From positions 641,952 to 705,951 of the forward strand of contig NZ_LR134375.1 of the NCBI RefSeq assembly GCF_900637515.1: DNA of 64,000 nucleotides, read 5' to 3'. This stretch comes from Veillonella dispar (GTDB lineage: Bacteria; Bacillota; Negativicutes; Veillonellales; Veillonellaceae). Made by a program: the position numbers and the translations under genes. Every line of letters starts with the position of its first letter. The first letter of the stretch is position 1. The notes under the pieces are model-generated. The model searched no databases, was not told the DNA's origin, and worked only from the letters and a program-made list of their open reading frames with translations. Of the stretch, positions 18,765 through 29,589 are shown one piece after another.

Positions 18765-20069
18765 ATGAAAGCAACTGTAAATCCTGTTGATCAACACGTA
18801 GTAACGTTAACTATTGAAGTACCTGCAGCAGAAGTAGATAAAGGCATTAAACAAGCTGTAAAACGCATTGCAGGTCAAGTAAACATTCCTGGCTTCCGTA
18901 AAGGCCATGCGCCTCGCCGTGTTTTAGAAATGAACTTCGGCAAAGACGCTATCTTGGAAGAAGCATTCGAAGTATTGGCTAGCCAAAACTACAGTGCTGC
19001 ACTTCGTGAAAATGATATCGTTCCTGTAACTGACCCAGAAATCGAACGTGAACAATTCGAAGAAGGTAAAGACTTGATTTTCAAAGCTACTGTAACTAAA
19101 CGCCCTGAAGTTAAACTTGGCGACTATAAAGGCTTAGAAGCTGAAAAACAAGATGCTACAGTAACTGATGAACAAATCGAAGAACAATTGAACAACATCC
19201 GTGAACAACAAGCAAAAATGGTTGTTGCTGAAGAAGGCGCTACAATTCAAAAAGACGACTTCGCAGTAATCGACTTCGCTGGTTCTGTTGATGGCAAACC
19301 ATTCGATGGTGGTGAAGGTAAATCTTACCCATTACAAATCGGTTCTGGTAGCTTCATTCCTGGCTTTGAAGATCAATTGATTGGCGCTAAAGCTGGCGAT
19401 GATGTAACTGTAAAAGTAACATTCCCTGAAGACTACTTCGTAGCAGAACTTGCTGGTAAAGAAGCAGAATTCAAAACTCATATCCATGACATTAAACGTA
19501 AAGAGTTGCCTGAATTGAACGATGAGTTCGCAAAAGAAGCAAGCTCTTACGAAACTATTGAAGAATTGAAAAAAGATCTTCGCGCTAAAATGGAAGAAGA
19601 AGCTTCCCGTCGCGCAATCGATACTTACAATGCTGACTTGATTCAAACAGCTGTTAAAAATGCAACTGTAGACATCCCAGAAGTAATGATCGAAGATCGC
19701 GTAGAACAAATGATTCAAGAATTGGCTATGAACATGGAAGGCCGTGGCTTGAAACTTGATGACTACTTGAAATTCTCCAACAAAACTATCGAAGATTTAC
19801 GCTCTGAATACAAAGATTCCGCAGCTGAAAACGTACGCGCTGATTTAGTATTAGACGCTATCGCAACTGCTGAAGGTATCGAAGTAACTCCAGATGATAT
19901 GAACCGTGAAATCTTCATTATGGCTCAAAACTTTGGGGCAGATCCTAAAGAAGTTTGGGATATTATTGCAAAAGAAGGTCGTGTAGCTATGTTGGCAGGC
20001 TCTGTAGCTCGCAAAAAAGCAGCTCGATTCATTATTGATAATGCAAAAGGCGCTGAAGCGGCTAAATAA
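18765..20069 (+). CDS. tig: trigger factor
   Basis: A 434-residue ribosome-associated chaperone and peptidyl-prolyl isomerase. The N-terminal ribosome-binding signature GFRKGHAPR is at about residues 44-52. A central FKBP-type domain (about 155-240, with DFAVIDFAGSVDGKPFDGG) and a helical C-terminal chaperone domain follow. It heads the tig-clpP-clpX-lon protein quality-control group, an arrangement common in bacteria. GAGGAGG precedes the start. Confidence 0.97.
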   Translation: MKATVNPVDQHVVTLTIEVPAAEVDKGIKQAVKRIAGQVNIPGFRKGHAPRRVLEMNFGKDAILEEAFEVLASQNYSAALRENDIVPVTDPEIEREQFEEGKDLIFKATVTKRPEVKLGDYKGLEAEKQDATVTDEQIEEQLNNIREQQAKMVVAEEGATIQKDDFAVIDFAGSVDGKPFDGGEGKSYPLQIGSGSFIPGFEDQLIGAKAGDDVTVKVTFPEDYFVAELAGKEAEFKTHIHDIKRKELPELNDEFAKEASSYETIEELKKDLRAKMEEEASRRAIDTYNADLIQTAVKNATVDIPEVMIEDRVEQMIQELAMNMEGRGLKLDDYLKFSNKTIEDLRSEYKDSAAENVRADLVLDAIATAEGIEVTPDDMNREIFIMAQNFGADPKEVWDIIAKEGRVAMLAGSVARKKAARFIIDNAKGAEAAK

Positions 20070-20105
20070 TAGTTTGCTCAACTAGGTACATGAAAAGGTG
20101 AATAT

Positions 20106-20699
20106 ATGTATGTACCAATCGTAGTTGAACAAAGTGAACGCGGCGAGCGTTCCTATGATATTTACTCTCGCTTGTTAAAGGATCGCATTATCTTCCTAGG
20201 TGGACCTATCGACGATAATGTAGCAAATGCGGTTATTGCGCAAATGCTGTTCCTAGAAGCAGAGGATCCTGATAAGGATATCCATTTGTACATTAATAGC
20301 CCCGGCGGTGTTGTAACTGCGGGCATGGCTATTTATGATACGATGCAATATATCAAACCAGATGTGTCTACCATTTGTGTAGGCTCTGCGGCGAGCATGG
20401 GTGCTGTGCTTTTAACAGCAGGTGCTAAAGGTAAACGCTATGCGTTACCTCATGCGCGCGTTATGATTCACCAACCATTAGGTGGTGTACAAGGGCAAGC
20501 ATCTGAAATTGAAATCCATGCCCGTGAGATTCTTCGTATGCGTGAAGAATTAAATGGTATCTTAGCTTCTCGCAGTGGACAAGATATTGAGGTTGTAGCG
20601 CGCGATACAGATCGCGATAACTTCATGAGTGCTCAGGATGCCGTTGAATACGGCTTAATCGATGAGGTACTCACAAGAGAACCTGTAGAAAGCAAGTAA
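20106..20699 (+). CDS. clpP: ATP-dependent Clp protease proteolytic subunit
   Basis: A 197-residue serine protease of standard ClpP length. The catalytic residues are S97 (GSAASMGA), H122 (MIHQPLGG) and the aspartate in [11 protein letters not shown]. It forms the tetradecameric chamber fed by ClpX, which is encoded 12 bases downstream. There is no long propeptide. The start at 20106 follows AAAAGGTG. Confidence 0.98.
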   Translation: MYVPIVVEQSERGERSYDIYSRLLKDRIIFLGGPIDDNVANAVIAQMLFLEAEDPDKDIHLYINSPGGVVTAGMAIYDTMQYIKPDVSTICVGSAASMGAVLLTAGAKGKRYALPHARVMIHQPLGGVQGQASEIEIHAREILRMREELNGILASRSGQDIEVVARDTDRDNFMSAQDAVEYGLIDEVLTREPVESK

Positions 20700-20711
20700 T
20701 GGAGGCGCCCC

Positions 20712-21965
20712 TTGGCAAAAGATAAAGACACTATGCGCTGCAGTTTTTGTGGACGCACAAGCGAAGAAGTCCGCAAATTAGTAGCGGGTCCTAACGTATA
20801 TATTTGTGATGAATGCGTTGAAGTATGTGAACGTATTATCGCTGATGAGTTAGGTGACGTAGAGGCGGATGACTTCAACTTAAAAGAATTGCCAACGCCG
20901 AGAGAAATTAAAGCTCATCTTGACGAATATGTTATTGGTCAAGATGATGCTAAAATCTCTTTAGCCGTGGCTGTATATAATCACTACAAACGTTTACAAA
21001 CAGATAATGTAGTTGATGATGTAGAATTACAAAAGGCTAATGTTTTATTCATTGGTCCTACTGGTAGTGGTAAAACACTATTGGCTCAAACCTTAGCGAA
21101 AATGCTAGAAGTACCATTTGCTATTGCAGATGCTACAAGCTTAACTGAAGCTGGTTATGTAGGGGAAGATGTGGAAAATATCTTGCTTAAAATTATCCAA
21201 GCTGCAGATTATGATATAGCTCGGGCTGAACGTGGTATTATCTATATCGATGAAATCGATAAGATCGCTCGTAAGTCTGAGAACCCTTCCATTACACGTG
21301 ACGTGTCTGGTGAAGGTGTACAACAAGCATTGCTTAAAATCTTAGAAGGTACCGTAGCTTCTGTTCCACCTCAAGGTGGCAGAAAGCATCCAAATCAAGA
21401 AATGCTTCAAATCGATACTACAAATATTCTCTTTATTTGTGGTGGTGCATTTGATGGTATGGACAAGGTTATTACTAAGCGTACCGCTAAGAAAACCCTT
21501 GGTTTTGGTGCAGACGTACAGCGCAAAGAAGAACGTAATGTATCAGCTATCTTAAAAGATGTTGTACCTGAAGATTTATTGAAATTTGGTTTAATTCCAG
21601 AATTCATTGGTCGTTTACCTGTTGTGGTAACATTGGATCAATTGGATAGAGAGGCATTAATTCAAATTTTGACAAAGCCTAAAAATGCATTAACAAAACA
21701 ATATGAAAAAATTCTATCCCTTGATGGTGTAGAGTTAACTTTCACTGAAGATGCATTAGAAGAAATCGCTGATGAAGCATTACAGCGAAAAACAGGTGCT
21801 CGTGGTTTGCGTGCTATCATTGAAAAGGTGATGAAACGCGTTATGTTCGAGGTTCCTTCCATGCCGGAAGTAGCTAAGTGCATAGTAAATCGTGAATCCG
21901 TGTTGAGCACAGGTGAACCTATACTCAAAAATGAGGCAGACCAAGACATCCAGTTGAAATCGTAA
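20712..21965 (+). CDS. clpX: Clp protease ATP-binding subunit ClpX (TTG start)
   Basis: A 417-residue AAA+ unfoldase. The N-terminal zinc-binding domain shows [10 protein letters not shown]...CDECVEVC; Walker A is GPTGSGKT and Walker B is IIYIDEID. The start codon is TTG at 20712, 6 bases after GGAGG, and the product begins [13 protein letters not shown] after the initiator. Use of TTG right behind clpP may tune the ClpX to ClpP ratio. Confidence 0.98.
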   Translation: MAKDKDTMRCSFCGRTSEEVRKLVAGPNVYICDECVEVCERIIADELGDVEADDFNLKELPTPREIKAHLDEYVIGQDDAKISLAVAVYNHYKRLQTDNVVDDVELQKANVLFIGPTGSGKTLLAQTLAKMLEVPFAIADATSLTEAGYVGEDVENILLKIIQAADYDIARAERGIIYIDEIDKIARKSENPSITRDVSGEGVQQALLKILEGTVASVPPQGGRKHPNQEMLQIDTTNILFICGGAFDGMDKVITKRTAKKTLGFGADVQRKEERNVSAILKDVVPEDLLKFGLIPEFIGRLPVVVTLDQLDREALIQILTKPKNALTKQYEKILSLDGVELTFTEDALEEIADEALQRKTGARGLRAIIEKVMKRVMFEVPSMPEVAKCIVNRESVLSTGEPILKNEADQDIQLKS

Positions 21966-21971
21966 TTCGTA

Positions 21972-22005
21972 GAAACTCATTTCTGTGTAGGAATGAGTTT
22001 CTTTT
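21972..22005 (+). terminator. terminator between clpX and lon
   Basis: GAAACTCATT (21972-21981) and AATGAGTTTC (21992-22001) form a 10-bp stem with a 10-nt loop, followed by TTTT. Some read-through into lon is likely because no clear promoter lies between it and lon. Confidence 0.8.
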
Positions 22006-22030
22006 CATAATATAAATACCTGGAGGAAGT

Positions 22031-24340
22031 ATGAATTTACTCGAAGTTGGGATTCCAACTGTACCTCTTAGAGGCATGGTTGTATATCCGAATATCGTGA
22101 TTCACCTCGATATCGGTCGAGACAAATCCATTAAAGCGGTGGAAGCCGCAATGAACGAGGATCGCATTTTAGCAGTTGTCAGCCAAAAGGATGATGCTGT
22201 TGATGCGCCAACTGTTCATGACTTAGCCCAAATGGGTACATTAGTAAAAATTAAGCAAATGTTACGCTTACCAGGTGGTATTGTACGTGTTCTTGTAGAG
22301 GGCATTACACGTATTCGCGTAATGAATATTACAAGTATGGATCCGTACTATGTAGGGGACTACGAACGGGTAGCCTCTGAATTTGAAGACGATGTTGAGC
22401 TAGAAGCGTATCGTCGTTTGGTTCAGTCTAAATTCGGCGAATGGGCTGAAGAGGCTAAATCTGTTACAGATGAAGGCGTTACACGCGTAATGGAGTTACG
22501 CGACCCATGTGAATTGGCTGACCAAGTTGCGTTCTTATTGCCTATTAATAACACTAAACGCCAAGAGTTACTTGAAGAGTTATCTGTAGCTCGTCGTTTA
22601 AATATGATTGTAGGCATTTTGAATATGGAATTACAAATCTCTGATTTGGAAAACTCCATTAATAATCAAGTACGTCAATCTATGGAAAAAGCGCAAAAAG
22701 AATATTTCTTACGCGAAAAAATCCGTGTTATCCACGATGAATTGGGTGACAAAGGGGATCCAGAGGAAGAAGCTGAAGAGTTACGTGTTAAACTAAAAGC
22801 ACTTAACCTTAGCGAAGATGTACATGAACGTATCGATAAAGAAATTTCTCGTTATAGCCGCATGCCACAATTGATGCCAGAAGCAACCATTTTGCGCAAT
22901 TACCTAGATTGGGTATTGGCGTTACCTTGGAATGAATTAACTGAGGATCGCTTGGATATCAAGGAAGCTCATGCTATGCTTGAGGCGGATCATTATGGCC
23001 TTGAAAAGGTTAAGAAACGTATCCTTGAATTCTTGGCTGTTCGTAAGTTAACTGGTAAGAATAGTGGTTCTATTCTTTGCTTAGTAGGCCCACCAGGGGT
23101 TGGTAAAACATCCTTGGCTACGTCTATCGCTAAAGCGATGAACCGCAAGTTCATCCGTGCATCCTTAGGTGGTGTTCGCGATGAAGCTGAAATTCGTGGC
23201 CATCGTCGTACGTATATTGGCGCATTGCCTGGTCGTATGATTCAAGGACTTAAGAATGTAGGTACTAAGAACCCTGTATTCTTGCTGGATGAAATTGATA
23301 AATTAGCATCTGACTATAAAGGTGATCCATCCTCTGCATTATTAGAGGTATTGGATCCAGAACAAAATAGTACATTTAGCGATCACTTTATCGAAGTGCC
23401 ATTCGATTTCTCTGAAGTATTCTGGATTACAACGGCTAACGTTGCATCCAATATTCCTGGTCCATTGTTAGATCGTATGGAAATCATTGAATTATCTAGC
23501 TATATGGAACAAGAGAAGTTAGAGATTGCTAAGCGCTATTTAGTACCTAAACAAATCAAGAAAAATGGCCTTGAAGATTACAAGGTTAAATTATCTGATG
23601 CAGTGTTGAAAAAGGTAGTTTCCGAATATACTCGTGAAGCGGGTGTTCGTACCTTAGAAAAAACGATTGCTAAGATTTGTCGTAAAATTGCTTATAAAGT
23701 CGTTGAAGAAGGTGGAGATGCACCGAAAGTAACGACAAAAAATCTTCACGAATTCTTGGGTGCTCCAATCTTTGTTGACCAAGAGCGTGAAAAGAAACCG
23801 CAAATTGGCTATGTAAATGGTTTAGCGTGGACTTCTGTAGGTGGCGTAGTATTGCCATGCGAAGCAACAACGATGAATGGTACAGGTAAACTTGCATTAA
23901 CAGGTAGCCTAGGCAAGGTTATGCAAGAGTCTGGTCAAGCAGCGATGAGCTATATTCGCCACAATGCTAAAGCCTTGAAAATTGAAGATGATTTCTATAA
24001 GAAACTCGATATTCATGTGCACTTGCCAGAAGGGGCGACACCAAAAGATGGCCCTTCTGCAGGTATTACAATGACATTGGCTATGGTATCTATCTTAACA
24101 AACCGCAAGGTTCGTTCTGATATTGCTATGACTGGTGAAATTACATTGCGTGGCCGTGTATTACCAATCGGCGGTTTAAAAGAAAAGTTATTAGCAGCCT
24201 TGTCTAATGGCATTAAAGAAGTATTGATTCCTAAAGGCAATGAAAAGGATATTGCAGAATTACCTGACATTGTAAAAGAAGGTCTCATTATTACGCCAGT
24301 TAAGACAATGGATGAAGTATTAGCAAAGGCACTTGTGTAA
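22031..24340 (+). CDS. lon: ATP-dependent protease Lon
   Basis: A 769-residue protein with an N-terminal LON substrate-binding domain (1-~205), an AAA+ module with Walker [10 protein letters not shown], and a C-terminal protease domain with the catalytic serine in KDGPSAGIT and lysine in [10 protein letters not shown]. It degrades misfolded and regulatory proteins in the cytoplasm. Its stop overlaps the engB start (TAATG), so the two are coupled. Confidence 0.98.
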   Translation: MNLLEVGIPTVPLRGMVVYPNIVIHLDIGRDKSIKAVEAAMNEDRILAVVSQKDDAVDAPTVHDLAQMGTLVKIKQMLRLPGGIVRVLVEGITRIRVMNITSMDPYYVGDYERVASEFEDDVELEAYRRLVQSKFGEWAEEAKSVTDEGVTRVMELRDPCELADQVAFLLPINNTKRQELLEELSVARRLNMIVGILNMELQISDLENSINNQVRQSMEKAQKEYFLREKIRVIHDELGDKGDPEEEAEELRVKLKALNLSEDVHERIDKEISRYSRMPQLMPEATILRNYLDWVLALPWNELTEDRLDIKEAHAMLEADHYGLEKVKKRILEFLAVRKLTGKNSGSILCLVGPPGVGKTSLATSIAKAMNRKFIRASLGGVRDEAEIRGHRRTYIGALPGRMIQGLKNVGTKNPVFLLDEIDKLASDYKGDPSSALLEVLDPEQNSTFSDHFIEVPFDFSEVFWITTANVASNIPGPLLDRMEIIELSSYMEQEKLEIAKRYLVPKQIKKNGLEDYKVKLSDAVLKKVVSEYTREAGVRTLEKTIAKICRKIAYKVVEEGGDAPKVTTKNLHEFLGAPIFVDQEREKKPQIGYVNGLAWTSVGGVVLPCEATTMNGTGKLALTGSLGKVMQESGQAAMSYIRHNAKALKIEDDFYKKLDIHVHLPEGATPKDGPSAGITMTLAMVSILTNRKVRSDIAMTGEITLRGRVLPIGGLKEKLLAALSNGIKEVLIPKGNEKDIAELPDIVKEGLIITPVKTMDEVLAKALV

Positions 24341-25038
24341 TGCAAAAACAGAAAAAATCCACTAAACCTATGGGCCCAAAACCACAATATACGCGAAAAG
24401 AACCGAAGGGGCCTCGTATTATAGCAGCAAAATATAATACTTCCTGTGTGAAGGCGGATCAATATCCTGAAGGGGATACTGTAGAAATTGCTTTCATCGG
24501 ACGCTCTAATGTGGGCAAATCTTCGTTGATTAACTCGTTGTGTAATTATCGTGGGTTAGCCCTCGTTAGTGGTCAACCAGGTAAGACAAAGACGATAAAC
24601 TATTTTGATGTGGAGTCAAAAGAGGATATTTCTGAAACAGAGGAGCGCCGTTATCATTGGTTCCTCGTTGACCTTCCTGGGTATGGATTTGCAAAGACAA
24701 ATAAAGGAAACCGCAATTTGTGGTCTTCCTTTATTGCCGATTATATTTTACATTCTGAACGATTGATGTTGTTATGTTTATTAATTGATGGTCGTCATCC
24801 AGAGATGCCTATCGATAAGGTCGCTTATGACTGGCTCGTTGAAGCTGGTGTACCATTACAAATCGTAGTGACTAAGGTCGATAAATTAACAGCTAAAGAA
24901 AAGTCTGCTAATTTAGCGATCATTAAGGAAATGTACCCAACTGCAACGCCGCCAATTCTGTATAGCTCTTTGAAGCATACAGGCCGTGAGCTTTTACAAC
25001 AACGCATCAATAAAGTTCTAGTAGGAGATGAAGCATGA
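24340..25038 (+). CDS. engB: ribosome biogenesis GTPase EngB (YsxC/YihA)
   Basis: A 232-residue TRAFAC GTPase needed for 50S subunit assembly. G1 is GRSNVGKSS, G3 DLPGYG and G4 TKVDK. A basic N-terminal tail of about 30 residues (KQKKSTKPMGPKPQ...) extends beyond the core and may contact rRNA. It overlaps lon by one base and the next gene by four, and lon-engB linkage is common in Firmicutes. Confidence 0.96.
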   Translation: MQKQKKSTKPMGPKPQYTRKEPKGPRIIAAKYNTSCVKADQYPEGDTVEIAFIGRSNVGKSSLINSLCNYRGLALVSGQPGKTKTINYFDVESKEDISETEERRYHWFLVDLPGYGFAKTNKGNRNLWSSFIADYILHSERLMLLCLLIDGRHPEMPIDKVAYDWLVEAGVPLQIVVTKVDKLTAKEKSANLAIIKEMYPTATPPILYSSLKHTGRELLQQRINKVLVGDEA

Positions 25039-26006
25039 GTCAAACCAATGAATTAGAGATTATGGAACGCATTGCTCTAGATTTAGAGGGTGTGGAAGAG
25101 TCTCTTGCATCATCTTTTAATACAGGTGCAGAAGACTTTAATGCACTAATTCGACCATTATCTGCTGCAGGTGGCAAGCGTTTACGCGCTCAACTATGTC
25201 TATTGATTGCCAATGCAGGCACATCTGTAGAACGTCAGCGTATTAGAATTGCTGAAGCTGTAGAAATGCTTCATTTAGCGACACTGATTCACGATGATGT
25301 ATTAGATCAAGCTGAGATTCGTCGCGGTGAAGAAACGATTCATATGCACAAAGGCAATAAGGTAGCCATCCTTAGTGGGGACTACTTATTTGCTAAAGCA
25401 TTCCAAATCGTGTCTGAAATGCCTAATATGAAGTATTTACAAATTTTCTCCCATATTATTACTTGCCTTGTGGAAGGTGAGTTCATGCAAATGGAAGATG
25501 TATACCGCATCGATCAAGGTATTGATCGCTATATGACTAAGACCCAAAAGAAAACAGCCGACTTTATGGAAGGCTGTATGGAATTGGGGGGCCTATTAGG
25601 GGGCTGGAGCGAATCTGAAATCGTTGAGTTGAAAAAATATGGTCATGCGTTGGGCATGGCCTTCCAAATTACTGATGATATTATGGATTATCGTGAAACA
25701 ACAGAGACGACTGGTAAACCAGTGGGGAATGATCTTCGCGAAGGTTTATTGACATATCCGTTGTTAAGCATCGTCAATGATGATAATAAAGATAAATTGC
25801 TTGCAGACATTAAGGCCTTACATAATGGCGGTGATGAGCAGACTATTATCGACTATGTTATCAGTCAAGGTGGTATTGATAATACATTAGCTGTAGCTGA
25901 TCAATATTGCAAAGATGCTTTGGCGGCACTCGATGCTGTACGCGATTTCCCAGGCAAGGAATTCCTTGTGATGGCAGTAGAAAATTTAGCTGATAGAAAG
26001 GTATAA
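25035..26006 (+). CDS. trans-polyprenyl diphosphate synthase
   Basis: A 323-residue all-helical isoprenyl diphosphate synthase that makes the side chain of menaquinone-type quinones or a similar long prenyl chain. The two aspartate-rich motifs are DDVLD (87-91) and DDIMD near residue 215. It resembles heptaprenyl/octaprenyl synthase catalytic subunits; the chain length is not certain from sequence. Its start overlaps the engB stop (ATGA). Confidence 0.92.
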   Translation: MSQTNELEIMERIALDLEGVEESLASSFNTGAEDFNALIRPLSAAGGKRLRAQLCLLIANAGTSVERQRIRIAEAVEMLHLATLIHDDVLDQAEIRRGEETIHMHKGNKVAILSGDYLFAKAFQIVSEMPNMKYLQIFSHIITCLVEGEFMQMEDVYRIDQGIDRYMTKTQKKTADFMEGCMELGGLLGGWSESEIVELKKYGHALGMAFQITDDIMDYRETTETTGKPVGNDLREGLLTYPLLSIVNDDNKDKLLADIKALHNGGDEQTIIDYVISQGGIDNTLAVADQYCKDALAALDAVRDFPGKEFLVMAVENLADRKV

Positions 26007-26007
26007 T

Positions 26008-26898
26008 ATGGAACCATTCGAACCAAAACCGGACTTCGAATATCCCATACAAAAACCTTCTTTTGATAGTGTAGTTCGTCAAAAGCGTCGCGAAGCTGAA
26101 TTAAAGGCTGAGCAAGAGCGGTATAAGGTGGCAAATCAGCGGGTTCCTGAGGAACCAGAAGATGAACCTATTTATACTGAGATGGAACAGAAAATGATGG
26201 ACGAAGCGCGGGAACTATCCCTTGTGGGCCATCTATCTGAATTGCGAAAGCGTCTGATTATAATGGCTGTTGCAGTTGTTATAGGAACTTGTATTTCTTA
26301 TTATTATGTAGACTTTTTATTGGAAATACTCCTAAAACCAGCTGGTAAGCTCTATTATATGAAACCAACTGAAGCCTTCTTTACATATATGAAGGTGTCT
26401 ATAGTAGGTGGTCTTATTATAGGGGCGCCTATTATATTGCATCAGATTTGGCTATTTGTTAAGCCAGCCCTTACTGTACGAGAAAAGCAGTTATCTAACT
26501 GGATTTTACCGGTTGCCATAGGACTATTTGGCATCGGTATTGTATTTTCTTATTTTCTCGTGCTACCTGCAGCCGTTAAGTTCTTTATGGGCTTTGCTAC
26601 AGACGAATTACAACCGCTATTTTCCATTGGTCAGTACATGGACTTTGTATTATCCTTTGTACTACCCTTTGGATTTATCTTTGAGTTGCCGTTGATTTTA
26701 ATCATCTTGGGATATTTCAACTTAATTACATCGCGTTTTTTAAAAACGAAGCGAAAGATATTTATTCTTATATCCTTTATCATAGGTGCTGTCATTTCAC
26801 CAACACCGGATATGTTCTCTCAAACGATGATTGCATTGCCTATGATATTGCTATATGAAACGAGCCTATTTGTATTGGCTAAGATTATGAAGCGCTAA
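26008..26898 (+). CDS. tatC: Sec-independent translocase TatC with a long N-terminal extension
   Basis: A 296-residue membrane protein. The conserved TatC opening HLSELRKRL appears only at residues 75-83, followed by the usual six hydrophobic segments. The first ~70 residues are charged and proline-rich with no membrane segment, unlike typical TatC proteins of about 240-260 residues. A later start would leave the canonical length, but ATG 26008 has GAAAGGT just upstream and no good site precedes the later ATGs. No tatA or tatB lies in the window. Confidence 0.93.
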   Translation: MEPFEPKPDFEYPIQKPSFDSVVRQKRREAELKAEQERYKVANQRVPEEPEDEPIYTEMEQKMMDEARELSLVGHLSELRKRLIIMAVAVVIGTCISYYYVDFLLEILLKPAGKLYYMKPTEAFFTYMKVSIVGGLIIGAPIILHQIWLFVKPALTVREKQLSNWILPVAIGLFGIGIVFSYFLVLPAAVKFFMGFATDELQPLFSIGQYMDFVLSFVLPFGFIFELPLILIILGYFNLITSRFLKTKRKIFILISFIIGAVISPTPDMFSQTMIALPMILLYETSLFVLAKIMKR

Positions 26899-26919
26899 GG
26901 AGTTTATTTAGGAGGAACG

Positions 26920-29577
26920 ATGAAAACCTACGAAAATTTAACCACTTATAACCCCGGTGAAATAGAAGGGAAATGGTATTCATATTGGGAAAACCAAGGA
27001 TACTTTCACGAAGAAGTAGACACAAATAAAGAACCATTTAGTATCGTGTTGCCGCCTCCTAATGTAACTGGTATGTTGCACATGGGCCATGCTTTAGATA
27101 ATACATTGCAAGATATTCTTATCCGTTTCAAACGCATGCAAGGCTACAATGTGTTGTGGATGCCTGGTACTGACCATGCTGGTATTGCTACACAAATCAA
27201 GGTAGAAGAAATGCTCGCTAAAGAAGAGGGGAAATCTCGCTATGATTTAGGCCGTGAAAAATTTGTAGAACGCGTATGGGAATGGAAAAAAGAATACGGT
27301 GATACTATCGTAAAACAAATCCGTAGCTTAGGCGCATCTTGTGACTGGTCTCGCGAACGCTTTACATTGGATGAAGGATACTATCATGCAGTGCGTGAAG
27401 TATTTGTAAGCCTTTATGAAAAAGGTTTAATCTATCGTGGTGAACGTATTATCAACTGGTGCCCTCGCTGTGCTACTGCTTTATCTGATGTTGAAGTTGA
27501 ACATGAAGATGAACATGGCCACTTATGGCATATTAAATATCCTGTAAAGGGTGAAGAAAATCGCTTTGTAGTTGTTGCTACAACTCGTCCAGAAACAATG
27601 TTTGGTGACGTAGCCGTAGCAGTAAATCCTGATGATGATCGCTATAAAGATCTCATCGGCAAAACATTGATTTTGCCATTTGTTAATCGTGAAATTCCTG
27701 TTATTGCCGATGACTATGTAGATGCTAGCTTCGGTACAGGTTGTGTAAAAATTACTCCTGCTCATGACCCTAATGACTTTGAAATGGGCCAACGTCATAA
27801 TTTGGAATCCATCGTTGTTATGAACAATGATGCCACAATGAATGAAGGTGCTGGCAAGTTTAATGGCATGACTCGTGAAGAAGCTCGTAAACAAGTAGTA
27901 GCAGAACTCAAAGAATTAGGTTTACTTGAAAAAATCGATGATCATGACCATGCAGTAGGTCATTGCTCTCGTTGTAATACAATTATCGAGCCAATGGTAT
28001 CTAAACAATGGTTCGTAGATATGAAACCATTAGCAGAGCCAGCTCTTAAGGTTGTTAAAGACCACGAAGTAGAGTTTGTTCCTGAACGTTTTACAAAAAC
28101 TTATGTAAACTGGCTTGAAAACATCCGCGACTGGACCATTTCCCGTCAATTGTGGTGGGGCCATCGCATTCCTGCATGGTACTGTGATGACTGCGGTGAA
28201 ACAATCGTAAGCCGTGAAGATATTAATGAATGTCCTCATTGCCACGGTCATGTTACACAAGATCCAGACGTTCTTGATACATGGTTTAGCTCTGGTTTAT
28301 GGCCATTTGCTACTATGGGGTGGCCTGAACAAACACCAGAACTTAAACAATGGTATCCAACAAGTGTTCTTGTAACTGGTTACGATATCATCTTCTTCTG
28401 GGTTGCTCGTATGATTTTCATGGCTCTTGAGTTTGAACATGAAATTCCATTTAAACATGTATTTATTCATGGTCTTGTTCGCGATAGCCAAGGTCGTAAA
28501 ATGAGTAAATCCTTGGGCAATGGTATTAACCCTCTTGAAGTTATCGACCAATATGGTGCTGATGCATTGCGTTTTACTCTCGTAACTGGCAATACACCTG
28601 GTAACGATATGCGCTTCTATATGGAACGGGTTGAAGCAAATCGTAACTTTGCTAATAAGATTTGGAATGCATCCAAATTTGTATTGATGAATCTTACAAA
28701 TTATGATGAAAGCTTTGTTCCAACAGCAGATGATTTGACATTAGCAGACCAATGGATTGTTCAAAAGTACAATGAAACAGTACAAAGTGTAACTTCTAAC
28801 CTAGATAAATTCGAACTTGGTGAAGCAGCAAGCTCCGTATATGACTTCATTTGGAATACATACTGTGACTGGTATATTGAGTTAGCTAAACCTCGTTTAT
28901 ATAACGATGGTAATGAACGCGATCGTCGTACAGTTCAATACTTACTTGTAACAATCTTGCGTCACATGCTTGAATTATTACATCCATTCATGCCGTTCGT
29001 AACAGAACATATTTGGCAACACTTGCCTCATGAAGGGGATAGCATCGTTGTCACTAAATGGCCAGAAGCATTGAAGTTTGATAATCTTGAAGGTGCAGCA
29101 CGTCAAATGGAAGTTATGATGGATGCCATCAAAGGTATTCGTAACATGCGTGCTGAAATGAATGTGCCTTTAGGTAAAAAAGCTGAGGTTATTGTGGCGC
29201 CAACAGATGAAGCATTGGCTCAAACTGTAGCCGATCATAGCGATTACTTCGTAACATTAGCTTGGGCTGAGAAGGTGACTATTCTTGGTTCTGATGATCC
29301 AAAACCAGAAAATGCAACTGTTACAGTTGTAAATGGTATGGAAGTATATCTCTTGCTTAAAGACTTAATCGATGGCGAAAAAGAAAGAGAGCGTATTGCA
29401 AAGGAAAAAATCCAAATGGAAAAAGAAATTTCTCGTTTGGAAGGCAAATTGTCTAACCAAGGCTTCCTAGCAAAAGCTCCTGAAGCTGTAGTAGCAAAAG
29501 AAAAAGAAAAGTTAGAAGAATATAAACAAAAACAACAAGCGTTATTGGAACGTGAAGCGTTCCTTGAAACCTTATAA
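26920..29577 (+). CDS. valS: valyl-tRNA synthetase
   Basis: An 885-residue class I aminoacyl-tRNA synthetase of typical length. The HIGH-type motif is [11 protein letters not shown] near residue 48, the KMSKS loop is GRKMSKSLG near residue 527, and a C-terminal coiled-coil arm is visible from about residue 820. The gap from tatC is only 21 bases, too short for a T-box leader, so it is probably expressed from an upstream promoter. GGAGGA precedes the ATG. Confidence 0.98.
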   Translation: MKTYENLTTYNPGEIEGKWYSYWENQGYFHEEVDTNKEPFSIVLPPPNVTGMLHMGHALDNTLQDILIRFKRMQGYNVLWMPGTDHAGIATQIKVEEMLAKEEGKSRYDLGREKFVERVWEWKKEYGDTIVKQIRSLGASCDWSRERFTLDEGYYHAVREVFVSLYEKGLIYRGERIINWCPRCATALSDVEVEHEDEHGHLWHIKYPVKGEENRFVVVATTRPETMFGDVAVAVNPDDDRYKDLIGKTLILPFVNREIPVIADDYVDASFGTGCVKITPAHDPNDFEMGQRHNLESIVVMNNDATMNEGAGKFNGMTREEARKQVVAELKELGLLEKIDDHDHAVGHCSRCNTIIEPMVSKQWFVDMKPLAEPALKVVKDHEVEFVPERFTKTYVNWLENIRDWTISRQLWWGHRIPAWYCDDCGETIVSREDINECPHCHGHVTQDPDVLDTWFSSGLWPFATMGWPEQTPELKQWYPTSVLVTGYDIIFFWVARMIFMALEFEHEIPFKHVFIHGLVRDSQGRKMSKSLGNGINPLEVIDQYGADALRFTLVTGNTPGNDMRFYMERVEANRNFANKIWNASKFVLMNLTNYDESFVPTADDLTLADQWIVQKYNETVQSVTSNLDKFELGEAASSVYDFIWNTYCDWYIELAKPRLYNDGNERDRRTVQYLLVTILRHMLELLHPFMPFVTEHIWQHLPHEGDSIVVTKWPEALKFDNLEGAARQMEVMMDAIKGIRNMRAEMNVPLGKKAEVIVAPTDEALAQTVADHSDYFVTLAWAEKVTILGSDDPKPENATVTVVNGMEVYLLLKDLIDGEKERERIAKEKIQMEKEISRLEGKLSNQGFLAKAPEAVVAKEKEKLEEYKQKQQALLEREAFLETL

Positions 29578-29589
29578 TAGGAGGTTTAT

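Noticed and set aside
26890-26930. T-box riboswitch before valS
   Set aside because: Only 21 bases separate tatC and valS, too few for a T-box leader.
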